NCBI RefSeq assembly: GCF_021390535.1
Contig: NZ_JAJUXG010000004.1
Span: 157,563-221,562, forward strand
Direction: 5' to 3'
Length of the DNA: 64,000 nt
Origin: Dyadobacter sp. CY312
GTDB lineage: Bacteria; Bacteroidota; Bacteroidia; Cytophagales; Spirosomataceae
In this document: positions 1-9,855 of the stretch, one piece after another
How the letters are laid out: every line of letters begins with the position of its first letter
How positions within the stretch are numbered: position 1 is the first letter of the stretch
Made by a program: the position numbers and the translations under genes
Notes under the pieces: generated by a model
Database searches by the model: none
Told to the model about the DNA's origin: nothing
What the model saw: the letters and a program-made list of their open reading frames with translations, nothing else

Positions 1-157
1 CCATCAGATCTTCCGCTGTTACGCGGCTATCCGAACATCCAATGTAAAGAAATTCAGGCTTTTGCCCGGAAGCAAGCTTTTCAAAATAATGCTTGTCAGT
101 AGCCAATTTTGAAGCAATCCATTTTTCGTTATTTGCAAAAACGCTTTTAATATCCAT
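1..157 (-). CDS. beta-class carbonic anhydrase (5' part only, runs off the window)
   Basis: The minus-strand frame starts with ATG at 157 and runs off the left edge, giving about 52 residues. It contains the sequence YIGCSDSRV, where Cys41 is the expected zinc ligand and Asp43-Arg45 the conserved dyad of beta-carbonic anhydrases. These enzymes interconvert CO2 and bicarbonate in the cytoplasm. The N-terminal stretch before the motif has the usual length for the family. The rest of the protein, including the second zinc Cys and His, lies outside the window, so activity and subclass cannot be judged. The 144 bases between this start and the end of the next gene show nothing clear. Confidence 0.88.
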   Translation of the reverse strand, partial: MDIKSVFANNEKWIASKLATDKHYFEKLASGQKPEFLYIGCSDSRVTAEDLM

Positions 158-301
158 ATTCTTGTTTAGTTAGAAAATTCTATTGATTATCTGTTGTATC
201 TAACAAATGTCAATCCCAAATTTATGATAAAAATCAAAGGGAACAAGAGTTTGCACGGCTGGATTTTGTAACTTTTCTTTCATTAATGTTAATAAAGGAT
301 A

Positions 302-2290
302 TTAACGCAGTAGCAATACACTGCCTTCTTTTTTTATAATTTTTCCTTTTGAAGTGGTTCCCATAAGCTCGTAAGTATAGACGCCGCTCACGGGTTCCGC
401 ACCCTTAAAACGCCCATCCCAACCTACTTCAATCTGCGTGGTATGGAACACGAGCTGTCCCCAGCGATTGTAAATTTTGAAATAGTGGAAATCACTGATT
501 CCCTTCGTATATAAGTTTAAAATGTCGTTTTTCCCATCGCCGTTGGGAGAAAAAGCTGTCGGGATATTGATCCAGTCGGGTGGTATCACCGTCAGCTTTA
601 CCCGAGCCTCTGCAAAACAGCCGTCAACGGAGGTGCCACGAACGGTATAGGTTTGATTTGAAAGCAGCGTGGCAACAGGATTTTGAATGAGTTGATCGTT
701 AAGTCCAGTTGGCGGGGACCATCGATAACTCAGGACGGAATTGCCATCCGTTGGGTTGGCGTGTGCTTCCAGTTGAAAAGGAACCTCCGATTCTATTTCT
801 GTATCGGGAGTAACAATGAGGTTAATTGTTGGAATCACTGTAATACGTACCGTATCTTTTACTACACAGCCATCCTTATCGGCAGTTATAATGTATTCGG
901 TAGTGGTGTTTGGTGTTGCAATTGGATCCTTCACAGAGGCGTCGTCAAGATCCGTAGCTGGTAGCCAGCTAAATGAGGTTGCGTTGCTGCTTGTGAACAA
1001 CGGTACAGACTGCCCTTCACAAACGGTAGTGTCGCCAACTGTTTGAACAGTAATGGTTTCGACCGGGAATATCACAACGTCTCTGGCAGAAATACAACCA
1101 ATCGCATCTTTTACAAAAACACGGTATCTATCAGCCGGAACCCTGAAACTAGCTGTGTTGTAATAGTTAACGGAATCAATGGAATATTGAAAAGGTGTTT
1201 TGCCATCAATGGCTGTAATGGCAATGGTGCCGAGGTCGTCGGTGCAAGTCGGATTGGTCACCTGAGCTGACAGATCCAGCGAACTAATGGTTGCTATTTT
1301 ACTATTCGTGATTAGATTGTTACATTTCAGGTTGGTGACCGTCAGCGACACATTTTTTGGACCGGGAGTTGCCCAATTCACTACAAAAGGTCCCATGTCT
1401 TTACCAGAAACGACGGTTGCTCCACCCCAGTCCCATTCGAATTTGTGGTCAGTACCGGGTTTGGTCACACTTCCGGTGTAGGTTACAGTAATGTTTTCAG
1501 GGAAACCGCAACTTGGGTTGGGGTCGATGGAGTAATCGGCGGCGGAGTTGATGTTAGCCGTAAAGCAGATCTGTCCGTAGTTACTGCTCACTTCCTGTTC
1601 CGTGGTGTATTTGTTGTTGAAAGCGAGGTATGCAAAGTTGGCTCTGCCAGTTTCACAGGATTGGATATTATCATCCGTGAAAATGTTTATGGGCACACCC
1701 GCCTTTCCTGTATACTTCCCGGCGGCGTCGTTATGCCTTATAAAAAGTTTATCATTTACATATACATTCAGCTTATTGTCCAGACCATTTCTCGTGAATG
1801 TGAGCAGGTAATAATTGTTTGCATTAAAAAACGGGCATTCTCCTGTGACACCAGCTGGTGCCAAATTTAAACACCGTTCGTCGCTATTGGATGCCTTTGT
1901 AAAGTATATACCCTCATCGTCCGTGCCATTAGAGAAATCAAGGATCCTTGATCTTGCCGGTCCCCAGTCAGTGATTTTCAGGTACATTTGAATGGTATAA
2001 GTGTCACCAACAATACCTTCTGAATTAGAATAAGCAAGTCCCCAGTTGGCTGCATTGTGGTAAACTTTTCTCTGAACACGGCACGGGGGAGAATCGTCGG
2101 GATAATCTCCTCCTGTTGCGCCCGCACTGCAACTTCCGGGATTATTAACAGGAACCAGGTCGGGGCCGCATTCAGGAGCGGAAACTTTCAGATCCTCATA
2201 AAACCGATAGGTATTTTGGACAGTTTGTCCGTACAGCTCTTGTAGTGAAAACCAGGTTATCAGTAATGACAGTAAAACTCCTGATTTCAT
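302..2290 (-). CDS. secreted PKD/LamG-type protein with T9SS type B (gliding-motility-associated) C-terminal domain
   Basis: The 662-residue product starts with a signal peptide ending near YGQ (about residue 22). Residues about 60-235 look like a LamG/concanavalin-type domain, followed by PKD-like modules (about 255-335 and 415-570, with motifs such as FEWDWGG and YRWSPP) and a SprB-like segment near 345-410 (TCTDDLGTIAI...PFQYSID). The last about 90 residues hold IPTAFSPNGDGKND and YNRWGQLVF, the hallmark of the C-terminal sorting domain that directs proteins through the type IX secretion system. The protein is therefore probably exported to the cell surface, where PKD and LamG domains often bind carbohydrate or protein. 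No catalytic domain is visible. It ends on a conserved basic tail (KKEGSVLLLR). Confidence 0.87.
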   Translation of the reverse strand: MKSGVLLSLLITWFSLQELYGQTVQNTYRFYEDLKVSAPECGPDLVPVNNPGSCSAGATGGDYPDDSPPCRVQRKVYHNAANWGLAYSNSEGIVGDTYTIQMYLKITDWGPARSRILDFSNGTDDEGIYFTKASNSDERCLNLAPAGVTGECPFFNANNYYLLTFTRNGLDNKLNVYVNDKLFIRHNDAAGKYTGKAGVPINIFTDDNIQSCETGRANFAYLAFNNKYTTEQEVSSNYGQICFTANINSAADYSIDPNPSCGFPENITVTYTGSVTKPGTDHKFEWDWGGATVVSGKDMGPFVVNWATPGPKNVSLTVTNLKCNNLITNSKIATISSLDLSAQVTNPTCTDDLGTIAITAIDGKTPFQYSIDSVNYYNTASFRVPADRYRVFVKDAIGCISARDVVIFPVETITVQTVGDTTVCEGQSVPLFTSSNATSFSWLPATDLDDASVKDPIATPNTTTEYIITADKDGCVVKDTVRITVIPTINLIVTPDTEIESEVPFQLEAHANPTDGNSVLSYRWSPPTGLNDQLIQNPVATLLSNQTYTVRGTSVDGCFAEARVKLTVIPPDWINIPTAFSPNGDGKNDILNLYTKGISDFHYFKIYNRWGQLVFHTTQIEVGWDGRFKGAEPVSGVYTYELMGTTSKGKIIKKEGSVLLLR

Positions 2291-2775
2291 ATTGGGAAAA
2301 TATCACTTGGGTTAAATTAAAAAGAGTCGCCCCAGGTCTGAATTGAGGAGCTAGTCAATTTTAGCTGACTTAAAAAACGAACAAGCCGGCTCGGTAAATA
2401 TACAATGTGATTTAACCCAAAAAGATGTTGTAAAAACCATACTTCGGAGGCATATAATCTTGATGATCAAAATAAAGAAAAGAAAACCTTAAAACGGAAT
2501 GAATGTTTTTTTAAAAATAACCGCACCAGCAGTTTTTTTCAATTTGCGAAAATATAACCGAAGACGCAGGTGATGATTGTGATCTGTTTAACTTAGTGAC
2601 TATGAGTTACTTCGATTGTTGTGATCAGTTATTTCATCAAATTTTTATTAATGAAATAAGGAAATATAGGAATGGATTGATAATTGAGTCCTTTTCGAAT
2701 TTCGTCGTTGTCAATGATATGTAAAATTTACATATTGGGTAAAAATCTGCATTCATCTGACCCAATTTCCTGACC
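2291..2775. other. 485-bp divergent intergenic region
   Basis: This AT-rich gap separates the divergent T9SS protein and cyclophilin genes, so it must hold both promoters. I see no open frame with coding character and no RNA gene. The only strong element is the 19-bp palindrome at 2717-2735. Confidence 0.6.
2717..2735. promoter_or_regulatory. 19-bp perfect palindrome upstream of the cyclophilin gene
   Basis: ATATGTAAA at 2717-2725 and TTTACATAT at 2727-2735 are exact inverse complements around a single A. The site lies about 40 bases before the ATG at 2776, the right place for a dimeric regulator. No regulator for it is recognisable in the window. It could also be a chance AT-rich palindrome. 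Confidence 0.4.
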
Positions 2776-3366
2776 ATGGCTAAACTTTATAGTCTCCTGC
2801 TTTGTGCATTTTTTGCACTCATCATTTTCTGCTCTAAAATTCATGCACAAACCGTCCTCATTGAGACAACAGAAGGTAACATCGTGGTTGAGCTTTATCC
2901 GGACAAAGCGCCAGTTTCGGTTGCTAACTTCCTGAAATATGTGGATGAGAAGCGTTTTGATGCCGCGAAATTCTATCGTGTGGTCAGATTGAATAATCAG
3001 CCGAACAATAAGGTTAAAATAGAGGTAATTCAGGGTGGGTTGGAAAATGATTCCACCAAACGTTTACAGCCTATCGTGCACGAGATTACTACGAAAAGTG
3101 GAGTTAAACACCTTGATGGGACACTGTCCATGGCCCGTACAGTCCCAGGCTCAGCCAGTTCCGAATTTTTCATCTGTATAAATGCGCAACCGGAGCTGGA
3201 CTTCGGAGGCTCGCGAAATCCTGACGGACAGGGCTTTGCTGCTTTTGGCAGGGTGATCAAGGGTATGGATGTTGTCCGCAAAATACAGCTTGGAGCAACC
3301 GGAGAAAATGAACTGATCCAAACCTTAAAAAAACCGGTAAAAATAACCGCTGTGAAGAGAATGTAA
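2776..3366 (+). CDS. periplasmic peptidyl-prolyl cis-trans isomerase, cyclophilin type
   Basis: The 196-residue protein has an N-terminal signal peptide (hydrophobic stretch to about residue 24, IHAQ) and then a single cyclophilin domain. It begins TVLIETTEGNIVVELYPDKA and contains PVSVANFLKYVD, KFYRVVR (with the catalytic-type Arg), SEFFICINAQPELDFGG and FGRVIKGMDVV. Cyclophilins speed up isomerisation of X-Pro bonds during folding of exported proteins. The size matches the short secreted PpiA-like forms. It lies 38 bases upstream of a SusC-type gene on the same strand and may be co-transcribed with it, which would fit folding of outer-membrane proteins. That link is an inference. Confidence 0.9.
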   Translation: MAKLYSLLLCAFFALIIFCSKIHAQTVLIETTEGNIVVELYPDKAPVSVANFLKYVDEKRFDAAKFYRVVRLNNQPNNKVKIEVIQGGLENDSTKRLQPIVHEITTKSGVKHLDGTLSMARTVPGSASSEFFICINAQPELDFGGSRNPDGQGFAAFGRVIKGMDVVRKIQLGATGENELIQTLKKPVKITAVKRM

Positions 3367-3404
3367 CCTGCTTAATTATATCTGATACCTTAAACTATTC
3401 GTTC

Positions 3405-6400
3405 ATGAAAAAAAATCTATTTTGTTTATTATTGTTTATGTTGCCGGTGTGGGTACAGGCTCAGAGCAAGATCGTTACGGGCAAAGTGACCTCGCCTGAA
3501 AAGGAGGCCATACCCGGTGTTAACGTGTTGGTGAAGGGCACGAGCACGGGCACGACCACCAATGCCAACGGTGAGTATAGCATTAGTGTAGGAAGTAAGG
3601 AAAATGTAATTGTGTTTTCATTTATTGGTTTTAAAACCGAACAAATTGAAATTGGCGATCGTACGAAGCTGGATGTGCAAATGAGTGCGGATCTGGTCAA
3701 TTTAAATGAGGTTGTCGTAACGGCGAATGCCATTGTAAGGGAAAAAAAGGAACTAGGTTACGCTGTTTCGACCGTAGGAGGTGCCGAGCTCATTAAGGCA
3801 CGTGACCCGAACCTGCTCAATTCCATGGCGGGCCGGATCGCTGGTGTGCGAATTTCTCAGCAGTCGGGTACGGTTGGAGGTTCTACGAAAGTGATGATCA
3901 GAGGTGCCAACTCTATTTCAAGTGCCAGTGAGCCATTGTTTGTTGTGGACGGTATACCCATTTCCAATTCGTCGTTCAACAATTCTGAAACCGATGCAGT
4001 AACGGGAGGTGTGGATGTTGGAAACCGTGCTGGTGATATCAATCCTGACGATGTGGAAAGTATGACTGTATTGAAAGGTGCGGCTGCATCAGCGCTATAT
4101 GGTTCCAGAGCGCGTAATGGTGTAATTGTAATCACTACAAAAAGAGGGAAGCCGGGTTCTAAAAAAACGAATGTGTCAGTCAATTCCTCGTTTCGGTCCG
4201 ACAAAGTTTTGCGCACTCCCAAAATGCAGGATACCTACGCTCAGGGCGTTTTGGGTGTTTACAACAATCAGTTGGGTAACGGATGGGGACCTAAAATAAG
4301 TGAGATTCAAGGCCAGGTTGTGGATTACAAGGGCGACCTTTCGACGCCCAGAGGTTATTCAGATAATTGGGGTAAATTTTTTGTGACGGGACATACATTG
4401 ATCAACAGCATTGCAATAGATGGTGCAACCGAAACAAGTGATTACCGTGTAGGTTACACCAATTTAAAGCAAGTCGGAACAGTTCCTGGATCAGAACTGG
4501 GAAGACATACAATCGCACTGAATGGCGGTACCAAAATCGGTTCTAAAATTACATCGCGGGCATGGGCAAATTATGTGAGGACTACGAGTGATGGTCGTCC
4601 GGCACAAGGTTCAAATACTGAAAATATTCTGGCAACGATTCTTACAGGTGTGCCTGCAACTGTTGATATCAATGAACTGAAAAACAATCTGTACGCAACA
4701 CCAAATCAGGCTGTTCCGGATGGTTGGACCGGCGACCTGGCACGATCTATTGATTTGAATGGAGTTCAGAACAATCCTTACTGGGTCACAACTTTTAATA
4801 GATTTTCTAATTCTGTCGACAGGATTTTTGGAGGAACAAGTTTAAGCTATGATCCAACTTCCTGGCTTAATTTTACGGGTAGGGTAGGTACTGATTTTTT
4901 TACGGAAAATCGACGTAATGTAACCAGAAAGGGAACAAGAGGCCGGTTGAATGGTCAATTTGAAACGAACGATATTTTTGAACGTGAGTTACAAACGGAT
5001 TTGATGGCGAGTGTAACGCATCAGATTACCCAAGACTGGGGTTTCAAAGGAATTATCGGACATCAGTTCAATCAACGTACGGTGCGCCGTTCAAGGATTT
5101 TGTCGCAAGGACTTAACATCGACCAGCTTTATACATTCGCCAACGCACAGTCCAACGTAGCTTCCAATTTTTACAGCAGAAAAGAAATCTTTGGAACCTA
5201 TGCGGATCTTAGCTTCGATTACCGTAATTATTTGTTCGTGAATCTCACGGGCCGAAACGACTGGAGTTCAACGTTGCCGGTTGAGAACAATTCTTATTTT
5301 TACCCTTCTGCAAGTGTTTCGTTTGTACTCACAGAAGCTTTCCCTAACCTGAATATCGTTAAAAATGATATTTTGAGTTATGCGAAACTTCGCGCAAACT
5401 ATGCCAATGTAGGAAGTGACGAAGATCCTTATCAGCTGGCTTTCACCTACAATCCACTCATTCAGGCTACGGATATTTACACCTTCAATATTTTATATCC
5501 GATTGGAGGTGCATCTGCATTTGGAGCAACCAATGTTTTGCCACCAACGAACCTGAAACCGCAGCGTCAGACATCTTATGAGTTGGGCGCGGAATTGAAA
5601 TTTTTAAAAGGCCGCGTGGGATTGGATTTTACCTGGTATAAAAGCTTGAATTATGACCAGATCATATCTATTGCCGTTCCGCAGTCCACAGGTTATTCCA
5701 GCAAAAGACTAAACATTGGAGAAATTTCAAACAATGGGATAGAGGCGATGTTGACTGTAACACCCATCAAAACGACCTCGGGTTTCCGCTGGGATGCAGC
5801 ATTTAACTTCAACAAAAACAAAAACAAGGTGGAATCGCTTGCACCAGGTTTGGAAGAGTTGATTTTAACCTCCGGCGATGGTTTCGGAATATTTGTTGTG
5901 GCTCGCCCGGGAGAGACCTTCAATATCCAGGGAGTGGGCTGGCTGCGTGATCCTGATGGAAATATTGTTATTAATGAAACCACTGGTTTACGTACACCGG
6001 GTGCAAGAAAATTGCTGGGAAACATTTATCCTGACTGGACGCTGGGGATCAACAACTCGTTTTCATACAAAGGATTTGACCTGAATTTCCTTGTTGATAT
6101 TCGTAAAGGAGGTGTGATCAATTCACAGACTGTGAGCATTATCAGAGAAGCAGGAATGGCTGCTGAAACTGCGGTGAATAATCGCACACCTATTGTCGAT
6201 CCGGGTGTGATTAAAAATGCGGATGGTACGTACCGTCCTAACGACGTACCTGTTGCCAGCATGGAGCAGTATTGGTCACAACTGGATAACACAAACAGTC
6301 CCGAAGGCAATACCTTTGACGCTTCCTATGCCAAACTTCGCGAAGTGCGCCTTGCTTACAACCTGCCTAAAAGCCTGGTAACCAAAACACCATTTGGAAA

Positions 6401-6569
6401 TATTTCCGTGGGTGTTGAGGGACGTAATTTATGGATTATCAAATCGCACGTACCACATATTGATCCGGAATCAAACGTATTGGGAACGGGCCTGATCGGA
6501 GAAGGGCTGGAACGTGGTAGCATTCCAAGCACGCGATCCATCGGTGCCAACCTTCGTTTTACTTTCTGA
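3405..6569 (+). CDS. SusC/RagA-family TonB-linked outer membrane protein
   Basis: The 1054-residue protein has a signal peptide (to about residue 20, VQAQ), then a carboxypeptidase-regulatory-like beta-sandwich domain (about 22-105, with VTGKVTSPEKEAIPGVNVLV). The plug domain follows (about 110-240, with FVVDGIPI and DDVESMTVLKGAAASALYG, then ARNGVIVITTKRG), and then a long 22-strand-type barrel ending in an aromatic residue (ANLRFTF). These proteins import glycans, peptides or other large nutrients with energy from TonB. A SusD-like lipoprotein gene follows by 37 bases. No catabolic genes are next to it, so the substrate cannot be told. No CAAACGTTTG operator is present upstream. Confidence 0.93.
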   Translation: MKKNLFCLLLFMLPVWVQAQSKIVTGKVTSPEKEAIPGVNVLVKGTSTGTTTNANGEYSISVGSKENVIVFSFIGFKTEQIEIGDRTKLDVQMSADLVNLNEVVVTANAIVREKKELGYAVSTVGGAELIKARDPNLLNSMAGRIAGVRISQQSGTVGGSTKVMIRGANSISSASEPLFVVDGIPISNSSFNNSETDAVTGGVDVGNRAGDINPDDVESMTVLKGAAASALYGSRARNGVIVITTKRGKPGSKKTNVSVNSSFRSDKVLRTPKMQDTYAQGVLGVYNNQLGNGWGPKISEIQGQVVDYKGDLSTPRGYSDNWGKFFVTGHTLINSIAIDGATETSDYRVGYTNLKQVGTVPGSELGRHTIALNGGTKIGSKITSRAWANYVRTTSDGRPAQGSNTENILATILTGVPATVDINELKNNLYATPNQAVPDGWTGDLARSIDLNGVQNNPYWVTTFNRFSNSVDRIFGGTSLSYDPTSWLNFTGRVGTDFFTENRRNVTRKGTRGRLNGQFETNDIFERELQTDLMASVTHQITQDWGFKGIIGHQFNQRTVRRSRILSQGLNIDQLYTFANAQSNVASNFYSRKEIFGTYADLSFDYRNYLFVNLTGRNDWSSTLPVENNSYFYPSASVSFVLTEAFPNLNIVKNDILSYAKLRANYANVGSDEDPYQLAFTYNPLIQATDIYTFNILYPIGGASAFGATNVLPPTNLKPQRQTSYELGAELKFLKGRVGLDFTWYKSLNYDQIISIAVPQSTGYSSKRLNIGEISNNGIEAMLTVTPIKTTSGFRWDAAFNFNKNKNKVESLAPGLEELILTSGDGFGIFVVARPGETFNIQGVGWLRDPDGNIVINETTGLRTPGARKLLGNIYPDWTLGINNSFSYKGFDLNFLVDIRKGGVINSQTVSIIREAGMAAETAVNNRTPIVDPGVIKNADGTYRPNDVPVASMEQYWSQLDNTNSPEGNTFDASYAKLREVRLAYNLPKSLVTKTPFGNISVGVEGRNLWIIKSHVPHIDPESNVLGTGLIGEGLERGSIPSTRSIGANLRFTF

Positions 6570-6606
6570 TTTTATTCCTGATTTCATTCATAAAAGTTAA
6601 TAGATT

Positions 6607-8019
6607 ATGAAAAAGATATTTGTTTTTTTACTTCTGCTATGCTGTTCTACGTCTTGTTTTAAAGACAGCGATATCAATATTGATCCGAACAGATCTGTTT
6701 CTGTTGATCCGGCATTGCTGTTCAGTGGTGCAGCAACGCAATTGTCGCTATTGCGAGTTGGTGAACTCACATGGCCCATTGCATTGGGTAGCCAAATGTG
6801 GGCTTCGGGTGCACGGTGGGGTTTGGCGCAGGCTCAGTACGATCAGACACGTATCCGCAGTGCATGGGGCAAAACCTATACCGACGTTTTAAAAAACCTG
6901 GGTGTTGCAGTGAAACTTGCTGAAACTACAACTCCGGTTCCTCGTAATGCAGTGGCTCAATGTAAAATATTACAGGCGTTCACATATTCTCAAACGAGCT
7001 TTTTGTGGGGTGATATTCCCTTTTCAGAAGCGGCAAATGGAGAAGTAAACTGGCCCAAATTTGACAAACAGCAAGATGTCCTGAATGGCTGCCTGGCCTT
7101 GCTTGATGAAGCATTGGGAATGATTGATACCAATTCGAAAGGAATAATTGCTCCAAATGACCTGTATTACGGAGGTGATATGGTAAAATGGAAAAAATTT
7201 GCCAATTCGCTTAAACTGAGAATTCTGTTTGCCATGGTCGACTCTGATGGAACCAAAGCAGCGGCAATTGGGAAAATCGTTACAGATGGATCGGGTATTA
7301 CTTCCGTTGCGGATGCGATGCAGTTCAAATATTTTAACGAACCTGGACGTCAAAATCCCCGCTTTTCATTTACAGCTATTTTTCGTGGCGGAGTTCAATC
7401 CGACTGGTATTGTTCAAAACCGGTTTACGACTTACTGGTTTCCTTGAAAGATCCCCGGATTCCGTACTTTTTCCAGCCAGGACCAGAGGCAGGAGCCAAT
7501 GAATATATTGCATTGAATAGTGTGGAATCGTACACGACCAAATCTGCCTTGGTCAGTCTCAACTTGTTAAAGGCTGACTTGCCCGAGGTTTCTTTTTCTT
7601 ATTCCGAGCAGCTTTTGTTTGAAGCAGAAGCTTACGCAAGAGGTTTTGCTTCCGGTGGATTTGAGATTGCCACGACCAAACTTCGTGCAGGTGTAAGTGC
7701 TTCGCTAATCTCATTTGGTGTTCCTGCTGCTCAGGCAGAGGCTTATGCTACCAGCTTGCCTGCGCTTACTGCGGCTAACTATAAAGACGTACTTGCGAAA
7801 CAACAATATCTGGATCTTTTTATGCGACCTGTTGAAGGTTGGACTCAGCACAGAAGGTCGGGTGTTACAGGGCAGGAAATCCCGGTTATGACTCCTCCGG
7901 TTGGCTCTCCTGTTACTGGTTTAATGCGTCGTTTGTTGTATCGCAATGAGGAACTGAATTCCAATCCAAATACACCAAGCGGAATTGCACTTGATGTGCC
8001 GCAATGGTTTGATAAGTAG
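6607..8019 (+). CDS. SusD/RagB-like nutrient-binding outer membrane lipoprotein (SusD-like_2 type)
   Basis: The 470-residue protein begins with a lipoprotein signal peptide whose acceptor is probably Cys17 (STSC). The opening DINIDPNRSVSVDPALLFSG and the later LWGDIPFSEA and YYGGDMVKWKKFANSLKLRI are typical of the SusD-like_2 branch rather than classical SusD. It would cap the SusC barrel at 3405-6569 on the cell surface and help bind the substrate. The C-terminal part has the usual YSEQLLFEAEAYARG helix. The gene closes the operon, since a strong bidirectional terminator follows its stop codon within 10 bases. Confidence 0.9.
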   Translation: MKKIFVFLLLLCCSTSCFKDSDINIDPNRSVSVDPALLFSGAATQLSLLRVGELTWPIALGSQMWASGARWGLAQAQYDQTRIRSAWGKTYTDVLKNLGVAVKLAETTTPVPRNAVAQCKILQAFTYSQTSFLWGDIPFSEAANGEVNWPKFDKQQDVLNGCLALLDEALGMIDTNSKGIIAPNDLYYGGDMVKWKKFANSLKLRILFAMVDSDGTKAAAIGKIVTDGSGITSVADAMQFKYFNEPGRQNPRFSFTAIFRGGVQSDWYCSKPVYDLLVSLKDPRIPYFFQPGPEAGANEYIALNSVESYTTKSALVSLNLLKADLPEVSFSYSEQLLFEAEAYARGFASGGFEIATTKLRAGVSASLISFGVPAAQAEAYATSLPALTAANYKDVLAKQQYLDLFMRPVEGWTQHRRSGVTGQEIPVMTPPVGSPVTGLMRRLLYRNEELNSNPNTPSGIALDVPQWFDK

Positions 8020-8026
8020 TTTTATC

Positions 8027-8056
8027 GAAAAGGCCCGGATTTTGCCGGGCCTTTTC
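8027..8056. terminator. bidirectional intrinsic terminator
   Basis: GAAAAGGCCCGG (8027-8038) pairs perfectly with CCGGGCCTTTTC (8045-8056) around a six-base loop. It sits between the convergent SusD-like gene (+) and the S41 protease gene (-). A/T runs on both sides let it act in both directions. Confidence 0.9.
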
Positions 8057-8076
8057 ACTGTTAAACGAACTATATT

Positions 8077-9516
8077 TTACTTACCGATTGGATTCAGACC
8101 AGTCGTTTTGATCATGAGTTTTTCCCGCAATCGAAGATCATCCCGATAGGTTTCCGTCGCAAAGGTACTTACTGTTTTCGTTGCAGCAAGCCTTCCGTTT
8201 GTGCTTGCAGGAACGCCCATCACATCCAGTGCCTTTCTGAAAAGTGTCTCGTTCTCATCTGCAAATGCTCTGTAAGGAACCGTTAGATCATCCACCTGAT
8301 AAGTCGGTGTCATTCCATTAATTGTACCATAGTCTGATTCCCCGTTAACGTTGGCTGTTTGTCCAAGCATTAGATACACACCCCACTTCCATCGTTCCTG
8401 ATCGTCGGGGATCAGGGAACCGAATAAATTTTTTCCCGCCGTGTGGCTTCCGATTGTAATTACTTCCATATATGGTTTCAATCCATTGATCACCAGCTCG
8501 CTGGCCGAAGCAGTACTTTCGGATGTGAGAACAAACAAACGGTTCAGGTTATTGCCGATATTGTTCGTTTCATTCCGAAAATTGTAATTGAGTGCATTAG
8601 CACCTTTTTGCTTTTGCCAATAGGCGATGTATTTATCGTTCCATTGTTCTTTGTAAAACACTTTGCTGCTTCCGATATTTTTCCCGATCAATGAGGCCAG
8701 TGTATTGGCTGAGCTGATGTAACCACCAGAATTGAAGCGAAGATCAAGTACGAGCTCATTAACCCCGCTGCTTTTAAAATTGGCAAAAATCTGACGCAGT
8801 TCATTGTCGTATTTTGATGTGTCGTTACTTATCCCCGGTACAAATTGCGTGTAGACTACGTAACCAATTTTTTTGCCGCTTGCAGATTTATCAAGGATGG
8901 TAGAAAACGCAACCGGATCCTCGGAGACCACCGCGCGGGTAAGTGTTATGCCAGAGCTATTAGCTGTAAAAACAGTACCATTCAGCGTTCCCAGGGTAAA
9001 TGTGGCAGTTTCGCTTCCTGAAAGCAGCGTAGCATAGTTGTCTTTCGTGAGCTGTGTACCATTGACTTTAAGCACTACATCGCCTCTTTTTAATCCTGCA
9101 AGGTCAGCCGGACTTCCTTTAACTACATAGTTGAGAAACAGACCTATGTTGGTGTTGGCATTGTCCGCGAAAGACAATGAGTAACTGATACCGAAGATTT
9201 TGCTAATACCATTGAATGAATTTTGAAGCGCGTCAATATCGTCCGTAACCATTGAAAACCTGTCTACCGATGTGCGCTGGTAAACCAATTTTTCAAAGTA
9301 ATCATTTGGATCCGCTTTTGCGTCCAGTGTGCTCTCTGCCGGAAGTTGTTTATACCAGAAGTAGGCATCATCCATCACTTCGTAAAGCCAGCTGTTAATT
9401 GCCTGATAGTTCGTATTGTTATCTGTCCCCGGTTCGACCTCCTTGTCTTTGCAGCTCACAAATGCTGTAAGGAGAAAGATATAGATCAGTGTATTGATTT
9501 TTCTAAAATGTCTCAT
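8077..9516 (-). CDS. S41-family C-terminal-processing-like serine protease, lipoprotein
   Basis: The 479-residue protein has a lipoprotein signal peptide with probable acceptor Cys22 (FVSC). A helical segment (about 35-105) is followed by a PDZ domain (about 115-200, with GSPADLAGLKRGDVVLKVNG). The S41 peptidase core (about 215-430) contains VLDLRFNSGG, ESTASASE (nucleophile Ser about 337) and HTAGK (general base Lys362). Proteins of this shape are common in Bacteroidota, anchored to the cell envelope. They differ from cytoplasmic or periplasmic CtpA in having the lipid anchor and a shorter C-terminus. The physiological substrate is unknown. It stands alone, convergent with the SusD-like gene. 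Confidence 0.9.
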   Translation of the reverse strand: MRHFRKINTLIYIFLLTAFVSCKDKEVEPGTDNNTNYQAINSWLYEVMDDAYFWYKQLPAESTLDAKADPNDYFEKLVYQRTSVDRFSMVTDDIDALQNSFNGISKIFGISYSLSFADNANTNIGLFLNYVVKGSPADLAGLKRGDVVLKVNGTQLTKDNYATLLSGSETATFTLGTLNGTVFTANSSGITLTRAVVSEDPVAFSTILDKSASGKKIGYVVYTQFVPGISNDTSKYDNELRQIFANFKSSGVNELVLDLRFNSGGYISSANTLASLIGKNIGSSKVFYKEQWNDKYIAYWQKQKGANALNYNFRNETNNIGNNLNRLFVLTSESTASASELVINGLKPYMEVITIGSHTAGKNLFGSLIPDDQERWKWGVYLMLGQTANVNGESDYGTINGMTPTYQVDDLTVPYRAFADENETLFRKALDVMGVPASTNGRLAATKTVSTFATETYRDDLRLREKLMIKTTGLNPIGK

Positions 9517-9855
9517 AATTGGTTACTTGTAAAGTGTCCTAAACCAATGGTTTTGAGGTGCAGTTGGTTCTGGTTCGAATAACGTATTTAAAACTTATTA
9601 CGTATTCTGACTTTAAAGTGTGGCAGATTTTATGTGTGACGCACAAAAAAAGACCCGAGAAAATCCCAGGTCAATTTATTCTAATAACATCCTTTTTATT
9701 TCAATCTTAGAGTCCATCGGAAATCTTTTTCGGTACGCAACGGACCGTGTAAATCCCCCGATTTGTAACGCACTTTTCCGTTTACTCAGTAGCGTAATTC
9801 TACTATATTTTGTCTTTGCCAGCCTGTTTAATTTTACAAGAAAAACAAAAAAGCT
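9517..9855. other. 339-bp divergent intergenic region
   Basis: The gap lies between the divergent protease and small lipoprotein genes. Short open frames cross it on both strands, but none has a start with a convincing leader or a recognisable product. A weak GACC/GGTC hairpin near 9653-9673 was seen. I find no clear promoter match. Confidence 0.5.

Noticed and set aside
9653..9673. GACC/GGTC hairpin before the small lipoprotein gene
   Set aside because: The stem is four base pairs and has no T run or flanking support.
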